From the NCBI GenBank assembly GCA_014526335.1, contig JACTAT010000217.1, forward strand, positions 267,224-331,223: a stretch of 64,000 nucleotides of DNA. The letters are read 5' to 3'. Both the position numbers and the translations under genes were made by a program. Of the stretch, positions 37,001-43,273 are shown piece by piece. The stretch's first letter is position 1, and each line of letters starts with the position of its first letter. Below the pieces are notes generated by a model. It did no database searches. It worked only from the letters and a program-made list of their open reading frames with translations, and was not told the DNA's origin. This DNA is from Chrysaora quinquecirrha (lineage: Eukaryota > Cnidaria > Scyphozoa > Semaeostomeae > Pelagiidae).

Positions 37001-38408
37001 TCACTTCTGCCATGGTCATTTTTGCTTTCCACTGCGCGAAGAAAACTAAGGACGCACAACTTTGTTTACAAAATACATTTTACATCTAATAAAAAATGAC
37101 GAGAGGAAAACAAGAACAAACTCACTTGATCACTGTGTCTATTGGCGGACTCTTCTCACGGGAAAGAAGTTTCCTAGAATGAAGATGATTTAATTTTCAA
37201 ATCAGCAGCGAGGTTGGGCTTCTCGAACATCATGCAGATTTGATATGATTTCGTAACTTGTATGTTGTGAGTCTTGTTCTTTCCGCTGAAAGAGGGTTGG
37301 TGTTTAAAGCACAATGCCAATGCAGCTTCTCTTTTTGATTTGTGCATCTTGCGCTGCAGCTGGGTATAAATTCCGCCTTAGTTTTTATGTCCGAAGGACA
37401 AATTAAGAGGGTGTTCATGGAACGCATGTATGCATAGATAGAAAATATATAGATTTGGATTCTTCCTGCCAAAACGTAACCATAAACCATAAACCACAAA
37501 TACTAGGAAGTAAACTTTCAAGTCGTCGTAAGTGTTGTCGTTAGTGGGCATCATTAACAAAATGCAATTGCTGCCAAAGATATCAATTAGTATCAAAAGT
37601 TAGTGTAGCGCAGTGGAATAATGCGCTTATTTCTTGGGCAAAAGGAACATTCACATTCTTTCATCAAGATTTTTTAAAATAAAATTTTGTCACCATGGAT
37701 TTTCTCAAAATAAAACCGGCTCGGTCGGGCTTCCGAAAATGGTTTGACTACAATATTACAAAATGTTGCTGAAATTTACTTTGATTCTATTTTTGGTTTG
37801 AAAATATTTTCATACAATTTTTGATTGGGAAATTGTGTTGCAGTGGAAATTTTGCCAAAAGTGATAGAAGATTTTTTTTCAAAATAGTTTGCTGCTTTGG
37901 GGATCATCAGAACATAAATGACTCAAACTTGGCAATCAATTTTACGAAGTGCTACTAATTATCAAACACAGTCATCTGCATAACATTCGAATTTGTGTGA
38001 TAGCAATTGAAGGTTCTAGAATTCCTGATACGCAGCTATGATTACAGGTTTCCTTGATCTGAAGGGAGATATTTGCTGTAATGCAATTTTGCCCACGAGT
38101 TCAAATTTATTAGTACATTATATGTAACTACAGATTTTCTATTTTCGATTCAAAACTTTGGGGTTTTCCCTTTCTTCCAGGAAAGGTTCATATGATTATC
38201 ATTGCCATCACTGGCATCATCAACATAGAAAATACTATCGTCATCACCATCGTTGTTGTCTAGAGCATCATTATCATCATCATGGTCTTCAGCATTATCA
38301 TCATCATCCTCTTCAGGGTCATTATCATTTTCAAAATCGTGATTGTGGTTGTCATCATCATCATCATCATGATCAACATCATCATCATCATTATCATCAT
38401 CATCGTAG

Positions 38409-38449
<41 letters not shown>

Positions 38450-38453
38450 GTAG

Positions 38454-38486
<33 letters not shown>

Positions 38487-41400
38487 AGTTCATTACCCCT
38501 ATTCTGTGATATGATGATCATCATCATCAGGATCATCATCATAATCATCATCATCAAGATAATCATCCTCTTCATCATCATTGTCTTCTTCTTGGTTATA
38601 TTCGTCATATTCATTGTTATCATTATTATCATCAACATCCTTTGGACATTGCTACAGCATTGCTATTCTTTTGTTTTGGTCTTTTTCTGATGTTCATGTC
38701 AGACAAAAAAATCTTTTTAAGTATGCCAAGTATGCCTGAGAATGTTGCCACTGTTTATTGCATTTATGAAGTTTTGTAAGACTCAAAAAGCCATTATTGT
38801 TTACTCAAATTTCCACCTGTCTCAGACTCCCCCTTTTGTGGCTAAAGCAAAGTCTTAGAAAGCATAAAATAAAACAAATTATCCCATCATATCAATTTCA
38901 AGATTTTGAATTACACAGTTAACAGTAAATGCAACATACCTGACAGACTGAACAGCATGGAAAACATCTGCTTCAGTGCTTTCACGAGAAAGAATCTGAC
39001 AAAGTAACAAAACAAAACTTCTGTAGGGCTTCTCCCAATAAAGGAAAACTTAGCATTCAATTTTCAAAGACAGTGCACTGAAAAAATATTACTGAGGTAA
39101 TTATTTAGAAAATATTGATTGCAGTCCTGGCCATGAACATTTTAGCAGGTGGGCAGTCAAGTCGCCCTCCATAATTTTTAAATTACTTAGAATCTCAACA
39201 GAATGCTTTCAGAATATACTGACACATGGATTAATATTCTTCTTGAGTTTTTGAGTTGGTTTTAACCTTTTATCACAATTTCTATTTTTATGGACAGTTT
39301 GTCTGGATTGCAACTTTTAGAGAACTCGTAAACTTTATCATTTTCTGAACCAGTATTTATTACATTCCTCAAAGTGCTTTGTTTATTTATATACGCAAAC
39401 AGGTCATTAATGCATTTAAATCAACCACTTATGTTATTAGAAGGTTAAAAGGTTAATAACAATAACACCCAAGGCAGGCGATTTGTTATGAAAACAGCTG
39501 AAGAGGTGGGCAGTCTAAATCCCCGCCTTAGCAATGGAGACGGGTGTGAAGGCACACGCGGGCGATCGCCCACAATAAACAATCAGGTCTGATCGATTGC
39601 TCTCATTTTCATTAAACAAGCATTTATTCGTGCAGTTTTGAAGTTTTATCAGAAGCCTTTACAGAACATGAAAAAATAATTCAAACTTAGTTTCAACAAC
39701 AATGTAATGGCATGCTGTTCATCAGTTTCATGAAAATTTAGAAATTAGCAGATGTATGTAAATATTTGACATTCACAATAACAAAACCAGGACACTTAAA
39801 GCCTTAATTTGAAGGAGAGTGCTTATTTGAAAGGAATGTTGACTTCAAATTAAGATTGTAGATGATAACTTGTTTTTCTCAAAGAGTGAGAAGTGGTTTA
39901 ATTTAAGCAAAACTTTGAACAAGCATTCCTTTTGATTTCAATTCCAAATCATAGAATCATTGAATGAAATCATGGTTGAAATTTTCACTCTAAGTTTTTG
40001 TTAAAACACCCATGGTGTTTCGTCAAAACAAGTTTAAAACAATGTTGTTTTGCTTACGCCATATTTCATTGTTCTAGAACCTGTAATTATATGCAACCAC
40101 CTTAAGCTTTCAATATTCAGTATATTTGAAATTGATCCCATATTTTAATAACAACTGAAGATGACATAAGCCAAAAACCATTTTGTTTCAAAAATAAATT
40201 GTCGTTGTTTATTATTTCTTGTCTAATTACTTTTGAAAAAAGTAATTTGACAATTTTAGTTTTTTGAATAGGTGCAGTGTTAAGGCATACATATAAAAAT
40301 CATTACTTTTGGGACTAAGCCCAGCTCTTCTAAAGCCACTGTATTGAGGCTTGGAAGACACAGTTCAAAGGACAGAAAGTGTTTGCAATGATTGAGGAAA
40401 ACAAAGAAGCTAAACAAAGAATACAATAACAATCTGGCTGGGCGAGTTGCACCACATCATGTATTGCAAAGATGAAGAGCACAACTGTATACATTACCTG
40501 GACAACATCCTGTAAAGGCAGGACAGGAATCTGGTTCTTTTTCTGTCATGAAAAGTAAAATCATGCAATAAAATTTTTTCAACATTACAGTCTATGACAT
40601 GCATGCATTTAAACATGCAAACTTTTTAGATAAAAAGCACCCTTATAATACTGTGTGATAGACATAAAACTTAAATTACTGTATGATAGAAATAGAGTAT
40701 GACAAATTCTAAGAATTCAGAAAGTTGAAATAGAATTGGTATTTTTTAACACTGGAGCCACCCAAAATCACCAGAACCCACCAGAATCACCCTAACCAAC
40801 CAGCATGAACAAGAATCACCCAAAACCACCGAAAACCAACCAGGATCACCCAAAACCATCTAGAACCAACCAAAACAACCCAGAATCACCCAAAACAATC
40901 ATGGTCCCAGAAAAACCCTTCTCAGGAAATTCCCAATGTGCAAGCATTTGAAACAAAATACTAGTGTCATATTTCCATAATCCTTAAAGATGGGTATCCA
41001 AATGTAAAAATGTAAAAAAAGAATCATGTCCCTCACAAAATCATCATCATCAAATGCAAGAAAATCTCACTAAACATCGCTTAAACAAACTTTTTTCAAG
41101 GAATATATCCATGTTGATATACAAGGAGGGTAACAATTACCAACCTGTTGATTGATTTCTTTCAACGGGCTGAGGGAAAGACCTAATGCAACATTTCTTT
41201 TCTTTTGCATTTGTTCATCTTTCTTTGTCTGGAAATTTAAAAAATGTTGCTTAAACTAATGGCAATGTTTCAGTTCAAGTCCTAGTTTGAGTGGGGAGGT
41301 GAGGGGTGGTTGTTAGGCAGAAGTGTTTTAAAGGAGGGAGGCATTTATTTATTTGCAGGTGTTAATTAGAGGTAGGCATTTAAAAGAAGAGGAAAGTTTT

Positions 41401-42811
41401 TATTTGAGTATTTGCAATACCCAAATACCCATACAGGTTACAGGACAAACCAATAGTATCAATAAACTAAAGGTACCCATAAGCAGTGTTTGAAGAATGA
41501 TGAGGTAAGCCTGGATCAGCCATATTAACCTGCAGCTTGCAACAAATAGATCATTTCGGCATGACATCAGACAGCATTAAAAGTTTTCAAAATCACATGA
41601 TATCAAGCTTTCAATATGAAAATCTTATAAAGCAGCCAAAACTTAGTCCAGGTAAAATGTTTCTATGTCCTAGCGCTTGTGTTCTTAATTTTATGAGCAT
41701 TCAAAGTTCCCGATTTCATAAAGGCTTTGACTGCAAAAAATGAACTTGGTGAAACTTTTTACCCCACACTTTTTACCCCTATAAAATCTTAAACTTTGGA
41801 TGCTCGTAGAATCGATAATACAAGGGCTGGGATAGTAACACTTTACACCCAGACTAATTTTTGGGTGCTTTATATGATTTTTGCATCGAGAGATTGATAT
41901 CTTGCGATTTCAAAAAATTCAAATCCTACTGAAATGATCTATATAGCATAGAAAAGTCCTCACTTTGTTTCAACTTGTTCCCTCTGATCCTAACTGTTTC
42001 AAGCTTTGTTCCTGCTTTTCCCCACTATCATTGGTGACCCCCATTTTGTTTCAACTTGTTCTCACTTGCATGCAGTAATTTCCCTTTTTCTCAGTTGTTC
42101 CTTTATCTTTGCCAGTGGTTCCCTTTTTTTCCCGTGTCACCTCTGATTCCCACTTATACCCAACCATTTCTGTATACTTCCTTCTGACTTAAAGTTATTC
42201 CCACTTTGATTAAGCATGGTTCCATTGGTTCCTTCAGGTCCACAGATTCTCGTTCATTCCACGGGTTCCCAGAATCCCAAGATTTTTCTAGAGAATGGAA
42301 ATTCCCATCTTTTGCTACGACATTTCTAGTGACCCATCGACCTACATATTCCTTCTGGTTTGCCAAAAATCGCTGCATATTGCAGACTGCAATATATTTT
42401 TATTCTTCAAACATAAAAACGAAATAATTGACCTAACGGTGACAACCCAGGTGACAGGTCAACTCTCCTTTCCCCATTACCAATTCGCCCCGCCTTTAAC
42501 ATGGTAAAGTCGGACGCCAGACCCTTTTCATAATTGATTTTCCCACCTTGCGAATTTCAACCGTGACATCGGTTCTTCTTCTTCTGAGCTCCTGGAAAAC
42601 ATGGCGACAGTGTATTAAAAGTTTAGCAATAATGGAACGACAGAGTTCTATATTTCTAATTAATCTCAGAGAGAGCTACCTACAGCTAATTTCATCGACA
42701 AGAGTTCCTTGAAAAAACAGCACAGCACACGGCACACTCACTCACCTCGGCATCCTTTCCCCTGTTTTTGAAACTTTTTATCCTCTTTGGCTCTGAGTCA
42801 AACGCTGGCAT
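407..42811 (-). CDS. KPNA2-like: Importin subunit alpha (karyopherin alpha, KPNA2-like), 20 exons, 3' end outside window
   Basis: Adaptor that binds classical NLS cargo and importin beta for nuclear import. Twenty exons join with consistent phases into about 430 codons. The first four encode a basic importin-beta-binding region ([40 protein letters not shown]). The rest form ARM repeats with the NLS-groove Trp/Asn pairs: [54 protein letters not shown]. Wording such as [11 protein letters not shown] and [11 protein letters not shown] is closest to the KPNA2 (alpha-1) clade from memory of the family. The ATG at 42811 has an in-frame TGA 36 nt upstream. The last ARM region and the acidic C-terminus lie beyond base 1. 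About 20 residues of ARM repeat 1 are not found between exons 6 and 7. The gene is head to head with SPAG17. The family call is near certain; the paralog call is moderate. Confidence 0.95.
624..692 (-). CDS. importin alpha exon 19 (ARM 8-9)
   Basis: 23 codons, [15 protein letters not shown] then LLMKPDAK, acceptor TCCTAG, donor GTAAAT, phase 0. The family has a Y-L-V at the position of LLW here. Confidence 0.9.
693..2190. other. importin intron 18, left part, no gene recognised
   Basis: Short overlapping frames with no motif. It has several GT-rich stretches but no clear repeat border. Confidence 0.4.
2193..2606 (-). other. 137-codon open frame inside intron 18, possible degenerate HIRAN-like fragment
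   Basis: Open for 137 codons next to a microsatellite. A pattern of CERDER..., FVGLIAF and TVNGKRIR is vaguely like the small HIRAN-like proteins common in cnidarian repeats, but key positions differ. A + strand frame of 114 codons overlaps it. Probably a repeat-derived fragment; function unknown. Confidence 0.25.
2597..3600 (+). repeat. dispersed repeat family I, copy 1, with GATG/GGTG microsatellite core
   Basis: A (GGTGAT)-type simple repeat at about 2610-2890 and a GAT tract at 2935-3000 are followed by unique sequence that recurs at 45290-45790. Shared blocks include CTTTAGATCTTGC, ATTGTCACATGACC, GGCCGAGACAATGGC, TTCAAGCGTTGGTTAGTTAG and a GTGA tract at 3371-3398. Same orientation in both places, so this is a dispersed element rather than an isolated microsatellite. 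Confidence 0.7.
3911..3982 (-). CDS. importin alpha exon 18 (ARM 8, minor NLS site)
   Basis: 24 codons, [15 protein letters not shown] then FTSGGSAKQ, acceptor ATTCAG, donor GTTTTT. Carries the final W/N pair of the minor NLS site. Confidence 0.94.
4220..5740 (-). mobile_element. CR1/L2-like non-LTR retrotransposon relic (5' truncated RT)
   Basis: Minus-strand reverse transcriptase from the [10 protein letters not shown] motif (finger/palm) through [22 protein letters not shown] and the catalytic YADDTS, then the thumb and the RAARIVTN / SFRGAKLWN tail typical of these LINEs. Two open blocks (5735-5418 and 5405-4683) are separated by a TAG just after FIDLK, and a frame break near 4700 separates the tail (4729-4334). 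There is no endonuclease, so the copy is 5' truncated and dead. It lies in importin intron 17. Confidence 0.9.
5741..6427. other. importin intron 17, no feature recognised
   Basis: Unique AT-rich sequence between the LINE relic and the 658-bp TIR element. Confidence 0.4.
6431..7088. mobile_element. 658-bp non-autonomous DNA transposon with TIRs
   Basis: Perfect 29-bp inverted termini at 6431-6459 and 7060-7088, beginning AGGCCCGGTTACACTATTAG. Both sides are flanked by ATA (6428-6430, 7089-7091), a likely 3-bp target duplication. Part of the TIR is repeated internally near 6493-6530 and 7003-7018. There is no transposase; superfamily not assigned. Confidence 0.8.
7587..7637 (-). CDS. importin alpha exon 17 (ARM 7-8)
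   Basis: 17 codons, [17 protein letters not shown], acceptor CTATAG, donor GTGAGT, phase 0. Confidence 0.93.
7638..8276. other. importin intron 16, right of exon 17, no gene recognised
   Basis: No coding motif. From about 8176 it has GTCCAC...AAACGGATAG sequence that recurs in inverted, diverged form around 9150-9320, so it may be the outer arm of the repeat that follows. Confidence 0.4.
8277..9190. repeat. dispersed repeat family II, copy 1, with CAT/ATG microsatellite
   Basis: Begins TATGTCCGAAGGACA and ends TGTCCTTCGGACATTGCGAT. The same borders and the shared block ACCACAAATACTAGGAAG occur at 37380-38700. The core holds ATC repeats at 8745-8830 and GAT repeats at 8967-9100 on the same strand, i.e. 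an inverted simple-repeat pair. In importin intron 16. Confidence 0.65.
9191..9560. repeat. GTTTTCGAAAACG-rich sequence
   Basis: Multiple copies of CGAAAACG / CGTTTTCG and CCACAC/GTGTGG in both orientations. Resembles the outer arms of a degenerate inverted-repeat element; borders not resolved. Confidence 0.4.
9668..9721 (-). CDS. importin alpha exon 16 (ARM 7, minor NLS site)
   Basis: 18 codons, [18 protein letters not shown], acceptor TGAACAG. The frame requires the weak donor GTCTGT; a GTAAAT two bases downstream would break frame. Confidence 0.92.
9830..12712. mobile_element. 2.9-kb foldback element with ~750-bp inverted arms
   Basis: Left arm 9830-10582 and right arm about 11967-12712 are inverted copies over their whole length, starting TAGACCGGCTTCAGGTGG and ending with its complement. 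TTA flanks both ends (9827-9829, 12713-12715), a likely 3-bp target duplication, although TA with a GACCGG terminus cannot be excluded. The 1.4-kb interior holds unknown sequence and a minisatellite. No transposase seen; a non-autonomous foldback-type element in importin intron 15. Confidence 0.85.
11355..11890 (+). repeat. CCTATGCCTACACCTGTG-type minisatellite inside the foldback element
   Basis: Imperfect tandem 6- and 12-mers built from GCCTAT, CCTACA and CCTGTG over about 530 bp. Any frame reads as a Pro/Met/Ser/Thr repeat (for example MPMPSPTPTPVP), which is compositional, not evidence of a gene. Confidence 0.85.
12713..13509. other. importin intron 15, right part, no gene recognised
   Basis: Short frames only; no motif or repeat border seen. 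Confidence 0.4.
13510..13581 (-). CDS. importin alpha exon 15 (ARM 6-7)
   Basis: 24 codons, [15 protein letters not shown] then SRGKGTLVK, acceptor TTCTAG, donor GTGATT, phase 0. Confidence 0.93.
13689..13745 (-). CDS. importin alpha exon 14 (ARM 6)
   Basis: 19 codons, [19 protein letters not shown], acceptor GTTATAG, donor GTACCA. The [10 protein letters not shown] motif is diagnostic. Confidence 0.96.
13746..14703. other. importin intron 13, no gene recognised
   Basis: AT-rich unique sequence without a recognisable motif. Confidence 0.4.
14704..14778 (-). CDS. importin alpha exon 13 (ARM 5-6)
   Basis: 25 codons, [13 protein letters not shown] then [12 protein letters not shown], acceptor ACGTAG, donor GTAAGT, phase 0. 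Confidence 0.92.
14990..15125 (-). repeat. tRNA-like sequence, probable SINE head
   Basis: On the minus strand GGTTCAAGTCC (15041-15051) matches the Pol III B box, preceded by CGCTCAGTG resembling an A box. A clean cloverleaf acceptor stem is not seen, so a SINE head or tRNA relic rather than a functional tRNA. A 14-bp direct repeat ATTTGTGGCATACC lies beside it at 14995-15030. Confidence 0.4.
15126..16278. other. importin intron 12, no gene recognised
   Basis: AT-rich; a 99-codon plus-strand frame at 15812-16111 lacks recognisable motifs and is left uncalled. Confidence 0.35.
16279..16341 (-). CDS. importin alpha exon 12 (ARM 5)
   Basis: 21 codons, [15 protein letters not shown] then SNDRIQ, acceptor TTATCAG, donor GTTTTC. 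The W...Y variant is the normal state for this ARM repeat. Confidence 0.96.
16993..17037 (-). CDS. importin alpha exon 11 (ARM 4-5)
   Basis: 15 codons, [15 protein letters not shown], acceptor ATTCTAG, donor GTATGA, phase 0. Corresponds to the LLHHDD-type helix of the family. Confidence 0.93.
17762..18290 (-). mobile_element. Penelope-like element 3' fragment
   Basis: Minus-strand sequence matches the downstream end of the Penelope-like copies at 46444-47215 and 61076-61315: shared peptides [28 protein letters not shown] and FLIGAFRAA. 5' truncated; only the part after the GIY-YIG domain remains. Confidence 0.7.
18600..20640 (-). mobile_element. CR1/L2-like LINE, longer copy, degraded
   Basis: Minus strand, from a pre-RT linker ([24 protein letters not shown]) through [12 protein letters not shown], the RT block [13 protein letters not shown] / [10 protein letters not shown] / [10 protein letters not shown] and the tail [15 protein letters not shown]. 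The GVPQGS and YADD region (18900-19370) is broken by frame changes. No endonuclease domain, so 5' truncated and inactive. In importin intron 10. Confidence 0.88.
20641..20908. repeat. 47-bp inverted duplication between the LINE 5' end and exon 10
   Basis: 20641-20690 and 20857-20908 are inverted copies (core GGGCAGATGTTCTTCATAGC). The right copy ends about 20 bp before the exon 10 donor; the left copy abuts the LINE 5' end. Confidence 0.8.
20929..21018 (-). CDS. importin alpha exon 10 (ARM 4)
   Basis: 30 codons, [14 protein letters not shown] then [16 protein letters not shown]; acceptor TTGTAG, donor GTGAGT. Nearly invariant importin alpha signature with the third W/N pair. Confidence 0.97.
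21019..22285. other. importin intron 9, left flank of the piggyBac composite, no gene recognised
   Basis: Only short frames (about 65 codons) without a motif I recognise. Confidence 0.4.
22290..22313 (+). repeat. piggyBac left TIR, outer part
   Basis: CCCTCTCATGCCCAGCG... followed by AGT, then interrupted at 22314 by the nested element. It resumes at 25638. Confidence 0.9.
22361..23030 (-). repeat. 160-bp tandem array, left arm of nested element
   Basis: The ATGAAACTTGGT landmark occurs at 22361, 22521, 22681 and 22841, exactly 160 bp apart. Units decay towards the interior (22840-23200). Confidence 0.9.
23270..24010 (+). mobile_element. captured LINE ORF fragment inside the nested element
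   Basis: Broken plus-strand frames read [24 protein letters not shown] / [19 protein letters not shown] and [13 protein letters not shown], resembling the post-YADD part of endonuclease/RT proteins of the RTE/jockey type, with YAGE in place of YADD. Several stops and frame changes. Identification is tentative. Confidence 0.45.
24190..25190 (+). repeat. 157-bp tandem array, right arm of nested element only
   Basis: The GTTACGTAGA landmark falls at 24351, 24508, 24665, 24822, 24979 and 25136, exactly 157 bp apart, with very high identity. The left arm has no comparable expansion. Confidence 0.93.
25190..25600 (+). repeat. 160-bp tandem array, right arm of nested element
   Basis: The CAAGTTTCATG landmark recurs at about 25248, 25408 and 25568; inverted counterpart of the array at 22361-23030. 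Confidence 0.88.
25690..27010 (+). repeat. ~148-bp satellite array, left arm of piggyBac element
   Basis: The CACCAAAGAACC/CACCAAATAACC landmark occurs at 25814, 25964, 26112, 26259, 26408, 26556, 26704 and 26852: spacing 147-150 bp, about nine units. Contains the repeated phrase GGGGTCAATTTCGGGAGC. Confidence 0.93.
27011..28515 (+). pseudogene. piggyBac-like transposase relic
   Basis: DDE/D cut-and-paste transposase. Catalytic Asp candidates: CIDEGRV (about 27350-27375), [10 protein letters not shown] (about 27560) and VVVFLDND (about 27780). The [12 protein letters not shown] block and a C-terminal Cys-rich domain (CRICHTKK...CKKCSNPG...CSNKTGRDC) fit piggyBac. The only long frame is 27511-28515. 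The N-terminal part (27022-27246, [13 protein letters not shown]) is out of frame with it, with breaks near 27238, 27350 and 27500, so it is inactive. Start and stop codons both lie in satellite-derived sequence: the last ~36 residues after CWNQFH are encoded by the 148-bp repeat. Confidence 0.85.
28416..30770 (-). repeat. ~148-bp satellite array, right arm of piggyBac element
   Basis: About sixteen units of the same satellite as the left arm, in opposite orientation. Dimer periodicity (296 bp) is visible at 28559/28855. A 742-bp higher-order block repeats: the open frames at 29361-29549 and 29480-29698 recur unchanged at 30103-30291 and 30222-30440. Confidence 0.93.
30871..30893 (-). repeat. 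piggyBac right TIR
   Basis: Complement of the left terminus over 23 bp. Continuing inward it reads CCCAGTAGGTCCCAGAGG, the uninterrupted form of the site that carries the nested insertion at the left end. Confidence 0.92.
30898..31416. other. importin intron 9, right flank, no feature recognised
   Basis: Unique sequence after the TTAA; it holds the branch/donor side of the intron and nothing else identifiable. Confidence 0.4.
31417..31499 (-). CDS. importin alpha exon 9 (ARM 3)
   Basis: [15 protein letters not shown] then [13 protein letters not shown]; acceptor TTTTAG, donor GTAAGG, phase 0 out. The intron that follows is 10.4 kb and carries the piggyBac composite. Confidence 0.95.
32194..32280 (-). 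CDS. importin alpha exon 8 (ARM 2-3)
   Basis: [17 protein letters not shown] then [12 protein letters not shown], acceptor CCCTAG, donor GTGAAT, phase 1 on both sides. Second W/N pair of the major NLS groove. Confidence 0.95.
32850..32935 (-). CDS. importin alpha exon 7 (ARM 1-2, first Trp/Asn pair)
   Basis: Encodes [17 protein letters not shown] then [11 protein letters not shown]; acceptor TTTAG, donor GTATTC, phase 1 out. It contains the W/N pair of the major NLS site. Phase-compatible with exon 6, although about 20 family residues between them are missing. Confidence 0.93.
32936..33950. other. importin intron 6, no feature recognised
   Basis: Searched on the minus strand for the missing ARM-1 exon without success. 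Confidence 0.4.
33952..34034 (+). repeat. (AAT)n microsatellite
   Basis: Two runs of AAT units separated by ACGATGACAGCT at about 33970. Confidence 0.95.
34099..35770 (+). other. possible nested plus-strand gene or gene fragment in importin intron 6
   Basis: 34099-34232 could be a first exon: a Met followed by a hydrophobic stretch ([13 protein letters not shown]), ending at a consensus-like GTATGT donor. Downstream open blocks are 34668-34910, then 34967-35014 (acceptor CATCAG, donor GTACGT) and 35567-35770. Ser/Thr/Asn-rich text such as [14 protein letters not shown] is mildly reminiscent of extracellular GAIN-type regions. Phases between blocks could not all be reconciled; may be chance or a decayed gene. 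Confidence 0.2.
35771..37125. other. importin intron 6, left of exon 6, no feature recognised
   Basis: AT-rich sequence; no coding motif on either strand. Confidence 0.4.
37126..37173 (-). CDS. importin alpha exon 6 (ARM 1)
   Basis: Completes the split Arg, then [15 protein letters not shown], ending two bases into a codon at a GTGAGT donor. The KLLSRE..PPID motif is a hallmark of importin alpha. Confidence 0.95.
37240..37379 (+). mobile_element. Penelope-like element tail fragment
   Basis: Sequence from TTGGTGTTTAAAGCACAATGCC to TATAAATTCCGCCTTAG matches the tail of the copy at 47034-47120 in the same orientation. Directly abuts repeat family II. Confidence 0.6.
37380..38700. repeat. dispersed repeat family II, copy 2, with long (ATC)n
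   Basis: Starts TATGTCCGAAGGACA and ends CCTTTGGACATTGCTA, as in copy 1 at 8277-9190, sharing the ACCACAAATACTAGGAAG block. The core 38195-38640 is almost pure ATC repeats, giving long Asp- or His-rich artefactual frames. Confidence 0.7.
38940..38995 (-). CDS. importin alpha exon 5 (start of ARM 1)
   Basis: 18 codons plus two bases, [18 protein letters not shown], donor GTATGT after a split Arg codon. This is the first helix of ARM repeat 1. Confidence 0.9.
38996..40497. other. importin intron 4, no feature recognised
   Basis: AT-rich unique sequence without coding potential; a palindrome GGGCGATCGCCC lies near 39562. Confidence 0.4.
40498..40542 (-). CDS. importin alpha exon 4
   Basis: 15 codons, [15 protein letters not shown], acceptor ATGACAG, donor GTAATG, phase 0. 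It matches the short linker that precedes ARM repeat 1. Confidence 0.85.
40750..40910 (+). repeat. degenerate ACCA-type tandem repeat
   Basis: Runs of CACCCAAAA / CACCAGAA / CCAACCA over about 160 bp, imperfect, in importin intron 3. Confidence 0.7.
41145..41228 (-). CDS. importin alpha exon 3 (IBB C-terminal part)
   Basis: 28 codons containing [15 protein letters not shown], the second basic cluster of the IBB. Acceptor TTTCCAG; the donor that keeps frame is the weak GTTGGT. Confidence 0.9.
41229..42546. other. importin intron 2, GTTCC-rich sequence, no gene
   Basis: 41940-42340 has loosely repeated GTTCCC and TTTCAACTTGTTC words. The 70-codon frames here are compositional. Confidence 0.35.
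42547..42591 (-). CDS. importin alpha exon 2 (IBB arginine cluster)
   Basis: 15 codons, [15 protein letters not shown], between a TTTTCCAG acceptor and a GTGGGA donor, phase 0 both sides. The RRRR cluster is the conserved core of the IBB domain. Confidence 0.95.
42746..42811 (-). CDS. importin alpha exon 1 (start codon, IBB)
   Basis: 22 codons beginning [14 protein letters not shown] and ending KDAE at a GTGAGT donor, phase 0. This is the beginning of the importin-beta-binding domain. Start supported by an in-frame upstream TGA and a good AAAATG context. Confidence 0.93.
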
Positions 42812-43273
42812 TTTGAAGGCAAAGAAACTGAATTCTCGTAATTGTCAACTCGAAAAAATGGGTGCGAGTTCCAAAGAGAAATCTCTGTGAAATGTACTTG
42901 CGCCCTGGCCTAAGCTTAAGCCAGTGGATGTGGACAACTGGGACTGAAGAAGAAAAAGAACCAGGAAGGATCCTGGCTTGTGCTTCTGTTTGTGCACTCC
43001 ACTTTGTGCAGTTGATTCAAATTCAAGCGCTTTTTAGTTTTCATTGGATGATCAAGATTCATTTAACCAATCACATGTTATCATTCAAAACGAGACAGTT
43101 GATTGGATCAAGTAAAAACGATCAAACGATCAGGCAAATACATGAAGTATTTGTCTGATTCATTAGAGTGTTGCTTAGAAACCGTACTGGCCTAAATTAC
43201 ATCTTGCAAATAAAATTACGTCTTGGTGTTCTAAAGTGAGTGGTAAGGGAAACCGTCCACTTTTAAGTGAGCA
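42812..43273. promoter_or_regulatory. candidate bidirectional promoter between importin alpha and SPAG17
   Basis: 462 bp separates the two divergent ATGs. It holds three CCAAT boxes (43043-43047 and 43102-43106 as ATTGG, 43067-43071 as CCAAT) within 64 bp, a layout typical of NF-Y-bound divergent promoters, plus an X-box nearer SPAG17. No clear TATA box. Confidence 0.65.
43170..43182 (+). promoter_or_regulatory. RFX X-box candidate upstream of SPAG17
   Basis: GTTGCTTAGAAAC fits the RFX consensus RYYNYY-N(1-3)-RRNRAC at every position with a one-base spacer, 91 bp upstream of the SPAG17 ATG. X-boxes at this distance are the known control element of ciliary genes in animals. Confidence 0.6.

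Noticed and set aside
38150..38638. Long Asp-rich, His-rich and Ile-rich frames on both strands
   Set aside because: Products of the (ATC)n microsatellite; all frames of a trinucleotide repeat stay open.
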